DNA of 64,000 nt from NCBI RefSeq assembly GCF_003432485.1, contig NZ_QVNQ01000006.1, positions 434,001 through 498,000 of the forward strand, in the 5' to 3' direction. Both the position numbers and the translations under genes were made by a program. Of this stretch, positions 35,376 to 43,749 are shown piece by piece. Below the pieces are notes generated by a model. It did not search any database. It saw nothing but the letters and a program-made list of their open reading frames with translations, and was not told the DNA's origin. Every line of letters begins with the position of its first letter. The stretch's first letter is position 1. The stretch comes from Actinomadura spongiicola. Lineage in GTDB: Bacteria; Actinomycetota; Actinomycetes; Streptosporangiales; Streptosporangiaceae.

Positions 35376-35397
35376 ACGTTCGTTTCAAAACGATCGT
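35376..35397. promoter_or_regulatory. operator-like palindrome between divergent genes
   Basis: ACGTTCGTTT, CA, AAACGATCGT: two 10-bp half-sites matching at 9 of 10 positions, with the core AACGATCGTT perfectly palindromic. It sits between the GNAT-PaaX operon and the DUF418 gene. Size and symmetry fit a TetR- or PaaX-type operator. Confidence 0.6.
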
Positions 35398-35420
35398 TCA
35401 CTAGATGATAGTTTCCCTCC

Positions 35421-36674
35421 ATGAGAACCCGGCCAAGGACAACGAACGACCCCTCGCACCCCACCAAGCCGGCCTCGGGCCCACCCGACGGAGCCCGCCT
35501 CACGCAGGTGGACGCACTGCGAGGCTTCGCCCTGTTCGGCATCCTGATGGTCAACATCACCTACATGGCGTCCGCCTACCACGGCACCGGCCTGGAGGAT
35601 CCCGGCCTCGACGGCCCGGTGAGCACCGCCGTCCGCTGGGTGGTCACCGTCTTCTTCGAGACCAAGTTCTTCCTGCTGTTCTCGTTCCTGTTCGGCTACA
35701 GCTTCACGCTGCAACTCGACTCCGCCGAGCGACGCGGCGTCCGGTTCACCCCACGCTTCCTGCGACGCCTCACCGGCCTGTTCGTCATCGGCGCCGCGCA
35801 CGCGGTCTTCCTCTTCCCCGGCGACATCCTCACCCTGTACGCCGTCCTAGGCCTGGTCCTGCTCGCGTTGCACCGCATCAAGCCCGCTACCGCAGTCCGG
35901 GTCGCCGTAGTGACGCTGGCGGTCACAGCCGTCGCGTACATGCTCCTCGCACTCGCCGTGGCGCAATCAGGCGGCGACGGAACGATCCCGGAGTCCGTGG
36001 CGGCCTCCGCGGCTCAGACGACCGAGGACCTACGCGGCGCCCCGGCATCCGTCATCGCCGCCAACCTTCGCCAACTACCGGACGTCGCCTTCCTGCTCAT
36101 CTTCTTCCAGGCCCCGTCCGCACTAGCCGCCTTCCTCCTGGGCTTGGCAGCGGGACGCCGAAAGGCATTCACCGCCCTTGACCAGCGGTTCCTACGCCGC
36201 CTGCAATGGACGGGTTTCACCATCGGCCTGACAGGCGGCATCGTGTACGGGCACGCGACCCTGAACCACCCCGAACCCGCCTACCAGGTCGTCGCCCTGG
36301 GCCTCGACGTGATCACCGCACCCCTACTGGCCGCCGCTTACGCCGCGACCGTCCTCCGAGCCTTCGAGGGCCGTCACAGCCGGACCCTGGTGCGCGCCCT
36401 CGCCCCAGCCGGACGAATGTCCCTGACGAACTACCTCGGCCAGTCACTCATCTGCGCCCTGCTGTTCACCGGCTTCGGCGCCGCCCTCATAGGCCGTGTC
36501 GCACCCCTCGGCGTCGCGGCAATCGCCATAACCCTGTTCACGGCACAGACAGTGACCAGCCGCTGGTGGCTCCGACACCACGCCTACGGCCCCCTCGAAT
36601 GGCTACTGCGTGCCTGGACGGCACTGGCAATCCCCCCATGGCGCCCACCGCAGCCCGCTAACCACCGCCCCTAG
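35421..36674 (+). CDS. DUF418 family membrane protein
   Basis: A 417-residue polytopic protein. After a hydrophilic N-terminal tail comes the family motif RLTQVDALRGFALFGILMVN, then FFLLFSFLFGYSF, and late MSLTNYLGQSL, all characteristic of DUF418 (YeiB-like, acyltransferase-related). About eight to ten TM helices. Probably regulated by the palindrome 24 bases upstream. Activity is not established for the family. Confidence 0.88.
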   Translation: MRTRPRTTNDPSHPTKPASGPPDGARLTQVDALRGFALFGILMVNITYMASAYHGTGLEDPGLDGPVSTAVRWVVTVFFETKFFLLFSFLFGYSFTLQLDSAERRGVRFTPRFLRRLTGLFVIGAAHAVFLFPGDILTLYAVLGLVLLALHRIKPATAVRVAVVTLAVTAVAYMLLALAVAQSGGDGTIPESVAASAAQTTEDLRGAPASVIAANLRQLPDVAFLLIFFQAPSALAAFLLGLAAGRRKAFTALDQRFLRRLQWTGFTIGLTGGIVYGHATLNHPEPAYQVVALGLDVITAPLLAAAYAATVLRAFEGRHSRTLVRALAPAGRMSLTNYLGQSLICALLFTGFGAALIGRVAPLGVAAIAITLFTAQTVTSRWWLRHHAYGPLEWLLRAWTALAIPPWRPPQPANHRP

Positions 36675-36877
36675 GACGGACCATGCCGCAAGAGGTACTC
36701 CACCTGCTCCCGGCTGAACCTGCGATGCCCACCGAGCGTGCGGACGGAGGCGAGCTTTCCTTCCACCGCCCACCTCGTCACCGTGGCACCGCTGACACCG
36801 AACATCCGGGCCACCTCCGTGATGGTCAGCAGGTGACCGGGGCTGAAGTCCCAGCCGTGGACATGCGTTCGAATCAC
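36671..36877 (-). CDS. BldC/MerR-type helix-turn-helix protein
   Basis: A 68-residue DNA-binding protein. LLTITEVARMFGVSGATVTRWAVEGK forms the MerR-like helix-turn-helix and the wing TLGGHRRFS follows, as in BldC and excisionase-type proteins. It is last in a three-gene cluster with 4-base overlaps. Could be developmental regulator-like or an excisionase; no integrase is present. Confidence 0.8.
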   Translation of the reverse strand: MIRTHVHGWDFSPGHLLTITEVARMFGVSGATVTRWAVEGKLASVRTLGGHRRFSREQVEYLLRHGPS

Positions 36878-37077
36878 TGGAAGGTCTCCCTGGGCACCGA
36901 GTGCAGCGGGTCCTGCACATTGCGCATCGCGAGCATGAGCCGGGCATGCCCGACACGACCGGCCGCACGAACGTGCTCGTCACCTGGAACCACCCCAGGC
37001 TTACGAAGCCACGGCCCGTACACGCGTATGACGGCGATCTGAAGCCAGGTGTCGACCGCCAGTTCGTCGGGGGTCAT
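36874..37077 (-). CDS. small unknown protein in regulatory cluster
   Basis: A 67-residue protein starting MTPDELAVDTWLQIAVIRVY. No family recognised. Both ends overlap neighbours by four bases (ATGA type), indicating tight co-translation with the ATPase domain protein and BldC-like gene. Confidence 0.6.
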   Translation of the reverse strand: MTPDELAVDTWLQIAVIRVYGPWLRKPGVVPGDEHVRAAGRVGHARLMLAMRNVQDPLHSVPRETFQ

Positions 37078-37442
37078 GGGATCGTCCACTCCGCGTAGAC
37101 GACCTTCCCGCCCGTCTCGATGTGCCGCACGCCCCACCGACAGGCCAGTTCGCTTACCAGCAGAAGCCCCCGCCCACCAGACTCAGACGGCTCAACACCG
37201 TCCAACGGCGGCGGAGTCTCATCCGCGTCCCACACTTCCAGGACATACCGGCGCCCCCACGAGTAGGCGTGCACCGCGACCACGTCGGTCATGGCATGCT
37301 GAATCGCATTCGTCACCAATTCCGACGTGATCAGACAAACATCCCCGCTGTCGACCGGCCAACTAGCCGTGATCTTGTTAATATGATCACGTGCCCACCC
37401 GGCACTCGACGCCTCACTCGGCAGAATGATCATTCGCCCCAC
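37074..37442 (-). CDS. anti-sigma-factor-type ATP-binding protein
   Basis: A 122-residue HATPase_c_2 domain protein of the SpoIIAB/RsbW-like group abundant in actinomycetes. The N-box SELVTNAIQHA, the VWDADETPP block and the Gly-rich GGRGLLLVSELA lid are visible. It is divergent from the XRE-DUF5753 gene across 128 bases; ATPase, XRE and DUF397 proteins commonly cluster in this way. Confidence 0.85.
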   Translation of the reverse strand: MGRMIILPSEASSAGWARDHINKITASWPVDSGDVCLITSELVTNAIQHAMTDVVAVHAYSWGRRYVLEVWDADETPPPLDGVEPSESGGRGLLLVSELACRWGVRHIETGGKVVYAEWTIP

Positions 37443-37570
37443 CCTCCTCCCGCTGCCTGTTGATTCGCGGTTCCAAGGATGGAGTTGCAGAGTTACCCTT
37501 GACGATACGGAGCACGACCACAGCAGAATGACAAGACCTCACCCCCCGGCGTATCGAGGTGTATCCGCTC

Positions 37571-38395
37571 ATGGCCAACAACCGCATGACGCCTCGCACA
37601 TTCCTTGCTAAGCAGATCCGACGCCTTCGCGTATCGGTCATTGATCCCGAAACGGGCAAGGAGATGTCCCCTGCGGGGTTGGCCAAACTGGTCTATAGAA
37701 GCGAATCCCTAGTCAAAGCCTGGGAAAGCGGACGCCGCGTCCCGCAGCCAGACGACCTCCAGCGCCTCGACGAGATCTTCGACACGAAAGATCTCCTGGC
37801 CGAGCTCGGCAGGGGGCTCGTTAAGGACGAGCGAGCGCCGGAGTACATGGACAAGTGGCGTGAGGTCGAAGAGCAGACAACGCTAATTCGCTCATACCAT
37901 CCACTTCTTGTCCCCGGCCTTCTCCAAACGCCAGAATATGCACGCGCGGTCATCGCGTCGTCCGGAAGGCGTGTGGCAGATATAGACAAGCAGATACAGA
38001 TGAGAATGGAGAGACAGGAGATCATATGTCCCGAGAGTGATACAATGATCGTCGCGGTCATGGATGAATTCGCACTCTATCGACCGATCGGCGGGCCTGA
38101 GACGATGCATGATCAGCTTGTCAAGTTGCTGGCGGTAGCCGAACAACCGAACGTTCGGATTAACGTCGTGCCGACGAGTGTAGGCGAATACGCTGGATTG
38201 GCCGGAAATCTCGACATCGCCACCATGGACGGTCGAGGATTTGCTTATGTGGATGACGCATTCAGCGGAGACGTCCTAGAATACCCTGAGGACGTATCGA
38301 TCATGGAACATGTCTGGGAGGAAATTCGCGATAAAGCCCTATCGGTGGACCAGTCAGTTGAGTTGATAGTGAAGGTAGTTGAACGATGGAAATGA
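37571..38395 (+). CDS. XRE regulator with DUF5753 domain
   Basis: A 274-residue protein: N-terminal helix-turn-helix (LAKLVYRSESLVKAWESGRR) and C-terminal DUF5753 (LLVPGLLQTPEYARAVI and VVPTSVGEYAGLAGNLDIA). Such proteins pair with DUF397 partners (WhiJ/Scr-type systems) in development and stress. ATG preferred with GAGGTG about 10 bases upstream; a GTG 12 bases earlier is possible. GC is lower than surrounding genes. Confidence 0.88.
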   Translation: MANNRMTPRTFLAKQIRRLRVSVIDPETGKEMSPAGLAKLVYRSESLVKAWESGRRVPQPDDLQRLDEIFDTKDLLAELGRGLVKDERAPEYMDKWREVEEQTTLIRSYHPLLVPGLLQTPEYARAVIASSGRRVADIDKQIQMRMERQEIICPESDTMIVAVMDEFALYRPIGGPETMHDQLVKLLAVAEQPNVRINVVPTSVGEYAGLAGNLDIATMDGRGFAYVDDAFSGDVLEYPEDVSIMEHVWEEIRDKALSVDQSVELIVKVVERWK

Positions 38396-38577
38396 GATGG
38401 CGAAAGTCGTCGTACAGTGGCAATGGGGGAGCGCATTGCGTGGAGTTGGTCAAATCCCCTCGCGGCATTGGTGCTCGAGATAGCAAGTACCCGGAAGGTC
38501 CACGCCAAGAGTTCAGTGTTATGGCGATGGCGGCGTTGTTCGAGGAGATCCGGCGCGGCGACTACGACCTGACCTAA
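38386..38577 (+). CDS. DUF397 protein
   Basis: A 63-residue DUF397 protein with the signature WRKSSYSGNGGAHCVEL and RDSKYPEG. It overlaps the XRE gene by ten bases and is its usual partner. In homologous pairs the DUF397 protein antagonises the XRE protein. Confidence 0.9.
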   Translation: MEMRWRKSSYSGNGGAHCVELVKSPRGIGARDSKYPEGPRQEFSVMAMAALFEEIRRGDYDLT

Positions 38578-38589
38578 TTTGGATGGTTT

Positions 38590-38617
38590 GTATCCCGGGG
38601 TTACCGCCCCGGGATAC
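38590..38617 (+). terminator. strong hairpin after the DUF397 gene
   Basis: GTATCCCGGGG, TTACCG, CCCCGGGATAC: an 11-bp perfect stem with a 6-base loop, 12 bases after the stop. There is no T tract, as is usual for actinobacterial terminators. Confidence 0.7.
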
Positions 38618-38618
38618 G

Positions 38619-38741
38619 TCAGACGGCACTTCGACCATTTGGCGGCCTGCCACGGCGAGCACCACGCGGCAGCAGCGACTCCAAGGTCCGCCACTGCCGA
38701 TCCGTCAGGTACTTGCGCGCTCCGATCGATACGCTGGGCAC
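38619..38741 (-). mobile_element. IS5-type transposase remnant
   Basis: A 40-codon GTG-to-TGA frame encodes ARKYLTDRQWRTLESLLP then GRPPNGRSAV, the N-terminal segment of IS5-family transposases. The catalytic DDE part is missing, so it is a dead fragment. It abuts the terminator hairpin on one side and an inverted repeat on the other. Confidence 0.65.
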
Positions 38742-38743
38742 GA

Positions 38744-38794
38744 GGTCTCCGGTATTGATGGTCTTCTTGGTCGTTGATCCATCTACCGGAGACC
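38744..38794. repeat. 11-bp perfect inverted repeat beside the IS remnant
   Basis: GGTCTCCGGTA (38744-38754) and TACCGGAGACC (38784-38794) with 29 bases between. It may be the residual IS end or a hairpin. The rest of the stretch to 38938 shows no gene. Confidence 0.5.
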
Positions 38795-38938
38795 CCACTC
38801 GTCTTTAGACGCGACATGCCGCCCAAACGAAGGCCCGGGGGGCGGCCGGGAGATCCGCGCCCCTGCCGGAAGGTCCCCTCCACCCGTTGCCGAACGTCCT
38901 GCGGATCGGTCATGTCCGAGCGCGGATCCCCGCCCTGC

Positions 38939-39997
38939 TCATTCCGGCTTCCCGCAGGAATCGCCGCGGAGAGGCAGGAAGCCGTACTCGGCAATGTTCG
39001 CCTGCGCCCGGGGACTGGAGCAGATCCAGCTGTGCGGACCGGCGAACAGGCGAGCCGGACCGCGCGGCAGCCTTCCGTCCGGCCCGGCGAGCACGGCCAC
39101 CGACTCTTTGATCATCAGCGTCGACGGGAACGCCGGAACGCCCGCGACCTGGCCCGCGTTGATCTCGACACGGCCGCTCGCGGGGTTCCGCACGGCCGGG
39201 GCCAGACCTTGGATCATCCGTAGGGACAGCGCGCCGTGCTGGTCGTCGTGGCCGTACTCGGCCTGTGCGAGGTACTTCGCGATCGAATACCACACCAGGG
39301 CATTGGGGTTTCCCGCGATCAGCGGGTCGGTGCCCTGGTCTTGAGGCACACCGGTCCGTACGCAGTCCCCGAGCTTGTCCACGCCGAGCTGGTTGAGGAA
39401 GTAGGTGATGCCCGGGCCGACGATCGGCAACATCGGCTGGATCGTGTCGGCCGAGGTGCCGCCCACCCGGTCCCAGGTTCGCACGCGGCAGGTGAAGATG
39501 TCCGCCAACTGGGGCGGGGTGAGCGAGTCCGGAGCGTTTCCGTCCGTATTGGCCGCCCACGTCAATCCGTCGGTCGCGAACGGGAACAACCTCAGGTTCG
39601 GCGGGTCGCCGGGAAGCCGGGGCCGGATGCTTCGCGCGAAGTCGATGCACGGCCGCCCACCGGGCAGCACCTGCCTGGCGATCAGTGCGTCGATCCCCTG
39701 AGATGATCCGGGCGGCCGTGTGATCGGCCGGCATCCGGCCTTGGGCCTGATGGTGGCGGAGCCGTGCGTCCGCCAGCTGAACAGGCGGCGCCCGTGCCGC
39801 GTCGCGTTGTGATCGGACGCCAACTGGTCGAAGAGTGCTTCGGTGGTGTCCGCGCCGACGCCCACGACGTCCGTTGAGCGGGGCGTGACGCCGGGGTCGG
39901 CGAACGCGCCGGATGTGGGCGGCGCGACCACGGCCGCGATCAGCGCCGTCGCGGCGCCGACCAGGGCGGCCGCACCTCGGGTCCGATGGTTACGCAT
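38939..39997 (-). CDS. secreted PstS-like substrate-binding protein
   Basis: A 352-residue exported protein: signal peptide (about 1-33), then DVVGVGADTTEALFDQL near the mature N-terminus, the position of the phosphate-binding loop in PstS-like proteins. About four Cys residues. GGAGG lies 6 bases upstream of the ATG, which falls 8 bases before the end of the MMPL gene, so the two are coupled. No Pst permease genes are present; pairing with an RND-type lipid exporter suggests a role other than phosphate import. Confidence 0.75.
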   Translation of the reverse strand: MRNHRTRGAAALVGAATALIAAVVAPPTSGAFADPGVTPRSTDVVGVGADTTEALFDQLASDHNATRHGRRLFSWRTHGSATIRPKAGCRPITRPPGSSQGIDALIARQVLPGGRPCIDFARSIRPRLPGDPPNLRLFPFATDGLTWAANTDGNAPDSLTPPQLADIFTCRVRTWDRVGGTSADTIQPMLPIVGPGITYFLNQLGVDKLGDCVRTGVPQDQGTDPLIAGNPNALVWYSIAKYLAQAEYGHDDQHGALSLRMIQGLAPAVRNPASGRVEINAGQVAGVPAFPSTLMIKESVAVLAGPDGRLPRGPARLFAGPHSWICSSPRAQANIAEYGFLPLRGDSCGKPE

Positions 39998-42233
39998 TCT
40001 GGCCTCCAGTTTCGACTTCGTTGCGGATCGGCTGCCCTGCCGGATTTGCAAGCGTGCCCGTGTCCCCCACCGGCCACGGCCGGAACGCCTCGTCGTGTTC
40101 CCCGCCGCGCCCCTCCCACCAGCGCGCCAGCGGTCGCGGCGCCCACCAGACGCGCGGGCCGACCAGCTTGATCGTCGCCGGCAGGAGCAGGCCGCGCACC
40201 AGGGACGCGTCGACCAGGACGGCCAGCACCACGCCCACACCGATCATCTTCATCACGGTGATCTGCGAGAACACGAACCCGCCGACGACCACGCAGAGCA
40301 GCAGGGCGGCGCTGGTGACGATCTTGGCGGTCTGCTGGATGCCCGCGGCCACCGACTCCTCAAGGTCGCCGGTGGCGTCCCACTCCTCCTTGATGCGGGC
40401 CATCAGGAAGACCTCGTAGTCCATCGCCACCCCGAAGGCGATCACGACCACGAGCAGCGGGAAGTTGACGTCGACGGCTCCGATCGGGACGAAGCCGAGC
40501 AGGCCGTCGAGATAGCCGTCCTGGAAGATCAGGCGGATGGCGCCCAACGCGGCCGAGAGCGACAGCAGGATCAGCACGATCGACTTCAGCGGCAGCACGA
40601 CCGAGCCGAACGCCAGGAACAGGACGATGAACGAGACCACGCCGACGAACAACAGCATCCAGGGCAACCGCGAGGACACCATGTGGACGATGTCGACCCG
40701 TGAGGCGGGCATGCCGGTGACCGACGCGCGGGCACCTTGCGGCGGGGCCTCGGAACGCACCTCGGACACCATCGTGCGCGCGGCGCGCGACATCGGGTCG
40801 ATGGAGTAGCCGAGAGTGATGCGAGCGGTGGCGCCGGCGGTACCGGTCACCCGTCCGCCGGTCACGTTCGGGACCGCGTCCAGGCGGCGTGCGTAGTCGT
40901 CCAGGGCCGCCCGTGTCCCCGGCTGGTCGGCGGGCCCTGGGAGCTCGACGGCGACGGTCATGACCTTCGCGGGGTCGGCGGCGAAGCGCGTTCCCAGTGC
41001 CTGCGTGACCGATCTCGCCTCACCGTTCTTCGGCTGGACCCAGTCGCCGGGCCGGGCCCAGTTCGCGCTCAGGAAGGGAAGGCCGAGCGCCACCAGGAGG
41101 ACCACGACCGCGGCGGTGACCGCGAGCGGACGCCGCATCACGGCGCGGGCCAAGGAGTACCAGCGACCGTGAGCGACGGCGCCCGGAGTGACCTGGCGAC
41201 GGCGGCCGGGGAGCGGGACTCGCAGCGAGTCGACCCGGTGCCCGGCGAACGTCAGCAGCGCCGGCAGCAGTGTCAGCGAGCCGACCACCGAGAAAAGGGC
41301 GACGCCCACTCCGGCATACCCCATCGAGTGCATGAACCGGGAAGGGAAGACGATCACGCAGGTCAGCGAGGCGCCCACGGTGAGTCCTGAGAACAGGACC
41401 GTGCGGCCGGCGGTCGCGACCGTCCGTTCCACCGCGTCCTCGACTCCCACGCCACGCGCCAGCTCCTCGCGGAATCGGTTGACGATGAGGAGCCCGTAAT
41501 CGATGGTCAGCGCGAGCGCGAAGATCGTGACCACGTTGACGGCGAACGTGGAGACATCGGAGAAGAAGGTGGCCAGCCGCAGCACGACCAGCGACCCGAA
41601 GGCGACCGCGATGCCCACCACGAACGGGAGCAGGGCGGCTACGGCACTGCGGAACACCAGTACGAGCAGGAGCAGGAGCAGTGGCATGGAGAACAGCTCG
41701 GCCCGGCCGACGTCCCGCAGCGACTGGGCGTTGACCTGCTGCGTCATGGACGTCAGACCACCGAAGGTGACCTTCAGGCCCGGCACCTGCAAGTTCTTCT
41801 TGAGGGCCTTGAGCTGCTCGACGCGTTCCTGCTCGTCGTTGGACGGGAGTTGGAGGGCGACATACGTCGCGTGCCGGTCACGGGAGACGAACGAGGTGTC
41901 GCGGGTGGACCAGTAGGTCCGGACCCACTTGGTCGAGCCCGCGGGCAGCCCGGCCACCGCGCGCTGGACGGGTCCGGAGAAGGCCGGGTCGTCGACCGTC
42001 TTCGTCGGGTCCTGGTAGAGGACCACGACATCGGCGACGTGGCGTCCCAGCGGGCCCTCCAGGACTTGATTGGCGTGGACGGACTCGCTGTTCGGATCAT
42101 CGAAGCCCGACCCGCCGGTCAGGGACCGGAAAACGCCGGTGCCCCAGACGCCCGCCGTGATCACCAGGACGACCGTCCCGGCGACGACCCACCAGCGGCG
42201 TCGGGCGGCCACCCGGCCAAGACGCGCGAACAT
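39990..42233 (-). CDS. MMPL/RND family transporter
   Basis: A 747-residue MMPL-type exporter with two repeated membrane halves. Each has one N-terminal helix, a large exported loop and a cluster of five helices (for example FVVGIAVAFGSLVVLRLA and FGVAMDYEVFLMARIKEEWD, the latter the conserved fourth-helix Asp-Tyr motif). Start chosen at MFARLGRVAARRRWWV with AGGAG 5 bases upstream. It should export lipids or small hydrophobic compounds. Two palindromic operators lie directly upstream. Confidence 0.9.
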   Translation of the reverse strand: MFARLGRVAARRRWWVVAGTVVLVITAGVWGTGVFRSLTGGSGFDDPNSESVHANQVLEGPLGRHVADVVVLYQDPTKTVDDPAFSGPVQRAVAGLPAGSTKWVRTYWSTRDTSFVSRDRHATYVALQLPSNDEQERVEQLKALKKNLQVPGLKVTFGGLTSMTQQVNAQSLRDVGRAELFSMPLLLLLLVLVFRSAVAALLPFVVGIAVAFGSLVVLRLATFFSDVSTFAVNVVTIFALALTIDYGLLIVNRFREELARGVGVEDAVERTVATAGRTVLFSGLTVGASLTCVIVFPSRFMHSMGYAGVGVALFSVVGSLTLLPALLTFAGHRVDSLRVPLPGRRRQVTPGAVAHGRWYSLARAVMRRPLAVTAAVVVLLVALGLPFLSANWARPGDWVQPKNGEARSVTQALGTRFAADPAKVMTVAVELPGPADQPGTRAALDDYARRLDAVPNVTGGRVTGTAGATARITLGYSIDPMSRAARTMVSEVRSEAPPQGARASVTGMPASRVDIVHMVSSRLPWMLLFVGVVSFIVLFLAFGSVVLPLKSIVLILLSLSAALGAIRLIFQDGYLDGLLGFVPIGAVDVNFPLLVVVIAFGVAMDYEVFLMARIKEEWDATGDLEESVAAGIQQTAKIVTSAALLLCVVVGGFVFSQITVMKMIGVGVVLAVLVDASLVRGLLLPATIKLVGPRVWWAPRPLARWWEGRGGEHDEAFRPWPVGDTGTLANPAGQPIRNEVETGGQNA

Positions 42234-42240
42234 CACAGCT

Positions 42241-42275
42241 CCTATAGATAGCAGCACTTACCGCTATTGATAGCG
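42241..42275 (-). promoter_or_regulatory. tandem operators before the MMPL gene
   Basis: Read on the minus strand: CGCTATCAATAGCG (42275-42262) and GCTATCTATAG (42252-42242). Both follow GCTAT-NN-ATAG and their centres are 22 bp apart, about two helical turns. The second overlaps the MMPL ribosome site. This suggests cooperative binding by a dimeric repressor. Confidence 0.55.
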
Positions 42276-42374
42276 CCATTGTCCATGCCGCTACCCGGTG
42301 GCACAAGGGCTTCGGTCGGGAGCTCCACCGGGACGACAATGGATCGTGCGGGGAAGTCCCTGGTCGGAGCGGAG

Positions 42375-42620
42375 CTCTCCCACTTCTGGAGGAGAAGGCG
42401 CCAGGTGGGAGGTGTCTTCGGGATCGCCGTCGTGTCGGGTGTCTTCGCGGAACAGGCCGGGGTCGGTGGTGGCGGCGACGCGTTCGTCGCCGGGTCGCGG
42501 CCTGTGCTGTGGGCGGCGACGGCCATCCTCGCGCTGGCCGTCGTGGCCGCGACGCTCACCCCGTCGAGCTCGCTCCACCGGCCCGCCGAGCCACTCCCCG
42601 GCAGTGCTCAGGCCGCCTGA
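42375..42620 (+). pseudogene. C-terminal remnant of a DHA2-type MFS transporter
   Basis: The frame ends in QVGGVFGIAVVSGVFAE, then PVLWAATAILALAVVAATLTP, matching the last two helices of EmrB/QacA-like drug exporters (RQVGGALGVAVLG pattern). The remaining twelve helices are missing; the upstream part up to about 42375 has no transporter similarity. It directly precedes a MerR regulator that may once have controlled it. Confidence 0.6.
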
Positions 42621-42697
42621 CGCGACGTTATTGTAGGGACGGTGGAGCGGGACCCTGCCCAGCCGACACGAGGGCGACGCCGAGGGGAGAGGAATCC

Positions 42698-43342
42698 ATG
42701 CGGATCGCCGAGCTGAGCCGCAGCAGCGGGGTCCCGGTACCGACCATCAAGTACTACATGCGCGAGGGACTGGTCCCCCCAGGCGAGCTGACGAACCGCA
42801 ACCAGGCGCAGTACACCGATGAGCACCTGCGTCGGCTACGGCTGGCCAGAGCGCTGATCGAGGTCGGGGGGCTGCCGGTCGCCACGGCCAAGCGCGCGCT
42901 GGCCGCACTCGACGCCGCGGGCAACGTCCGCGATGCGCTCGGCAAGGCCCAGTACGCGGCGACCACCGTCCGGCCGCACACCGTCGACGACGAGGCATGG
43001 GGCAAGGCCCAGGCCGCCGTCAGCGGCCTGCTCGCCGGTCGCGACTGGGCGATCAAGGCCGATGGGCCCGCCCTGCTCAATCTCACCGAGACCGTCGCCG
43101 CGCTGCACCGGCTCGGCCAGGACGACCTGCTGGCGATGCTCGACCACTACGCCGACGCCGCCGAGGCGCTGGCCAGGGCGGAGCTCCCAGAGATCGCCCG
43201 GCGCACCACCACCGACGGCATGGCCGAGGCGGTCGTCCTCTGGACCGTCCTCGGCGACGCGCTCCTGGCCGCCCTGCGGCGCCTGGCACAGGAGAACGAG
43301 TCCGCGAAGGTCTTCAACGCCACCACTGAACCGACCACTTGA
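42698..43342 (+). CDS. MerR family regulator
   Basis: A 214-residue regulator. MRIAELSRSSGVPVPTIKYYMREGLVPP is a classic MerR helix-turn-helix and wing. The C-terminal helical domain has no metal-binding Cys residues, so it probably senses an organic ligand. GGGGAGAGG precedes the ATG. It lies beyond an MFS remnant from the MMPL operon and could regulate it. Confidence 0.88.
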   Translation: MRIAELSRSSGVPVPTIKYYMREGLVPPGELTNRNQAQYTDEHLRRLRLARALIEVGGLPVATAKRALAALDAAGNVRDALGKAQYAATTVRPHTVDDEAWGKAQAAVSGLLAGRDWAIKADGPALLNLTETVAALHRLGQDDLLAMLDHYADAAEALARAELPEIARRTTTDGMAEAVVLWTVLGDALLAALRRLAQENESAKVFNATTEPTT

Positions 43343-43749
43343 ACACCCACGTCGCGGGCGTGCCGTCGGCGAGCCCGTAGCGCGGGTACACGGTGCCCGC
43401 CGGGCTGGCCACCGGCGGTTCGAGGAGGGTGAGTTTGTGGGCACCGCGCCGCCGCCGAACCCCTTCTTGCCTACGGCGAAAAGCACGGACACGGCTTGGC
43501 GGAACGCGCCGCCCGTGGCGCTGCGGCCAGGCTTCCAGGCGCCGCATGACGTCCCCGATCGCGAATTTCCTCGCTTGCCGTCACCCTTGTATGGGTGGCG
43601 AGATCCTTGTGTCGCCGCCTGAGTCTTAGCAGCATCAGCAGTTGGTGCACCTACGGTAGGTCTACCATGCGTGACCATCATGACTCATAGAGTGCGCCGG
43701 ATTCGACCTGATGAAATCGTGTTCTACGAGATCGTTCTGGGAGAGGGCG
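43343..43749. other. 407-bp region without a confident gene
   Basis: A minus-strand reading from about 43440 to 43316 gives protein-like sequence (LTLLEPPVASPAG and YPRYGLADGTPATW) without a start or family match; it may be a gene fragment. GGTAG-GT-CTACC (43655-43666) is a 12-bp palindrome 84 bases before the Nudix start and may be its operator. Nothing else is seen. Confidence 0.35.

Noticed and set aside
38583..38777. A 64-codon plus-strand frame after the DUF397 gene
   Set aside because: It is antisense to the IS5 transposase fragment, which explains the region better.
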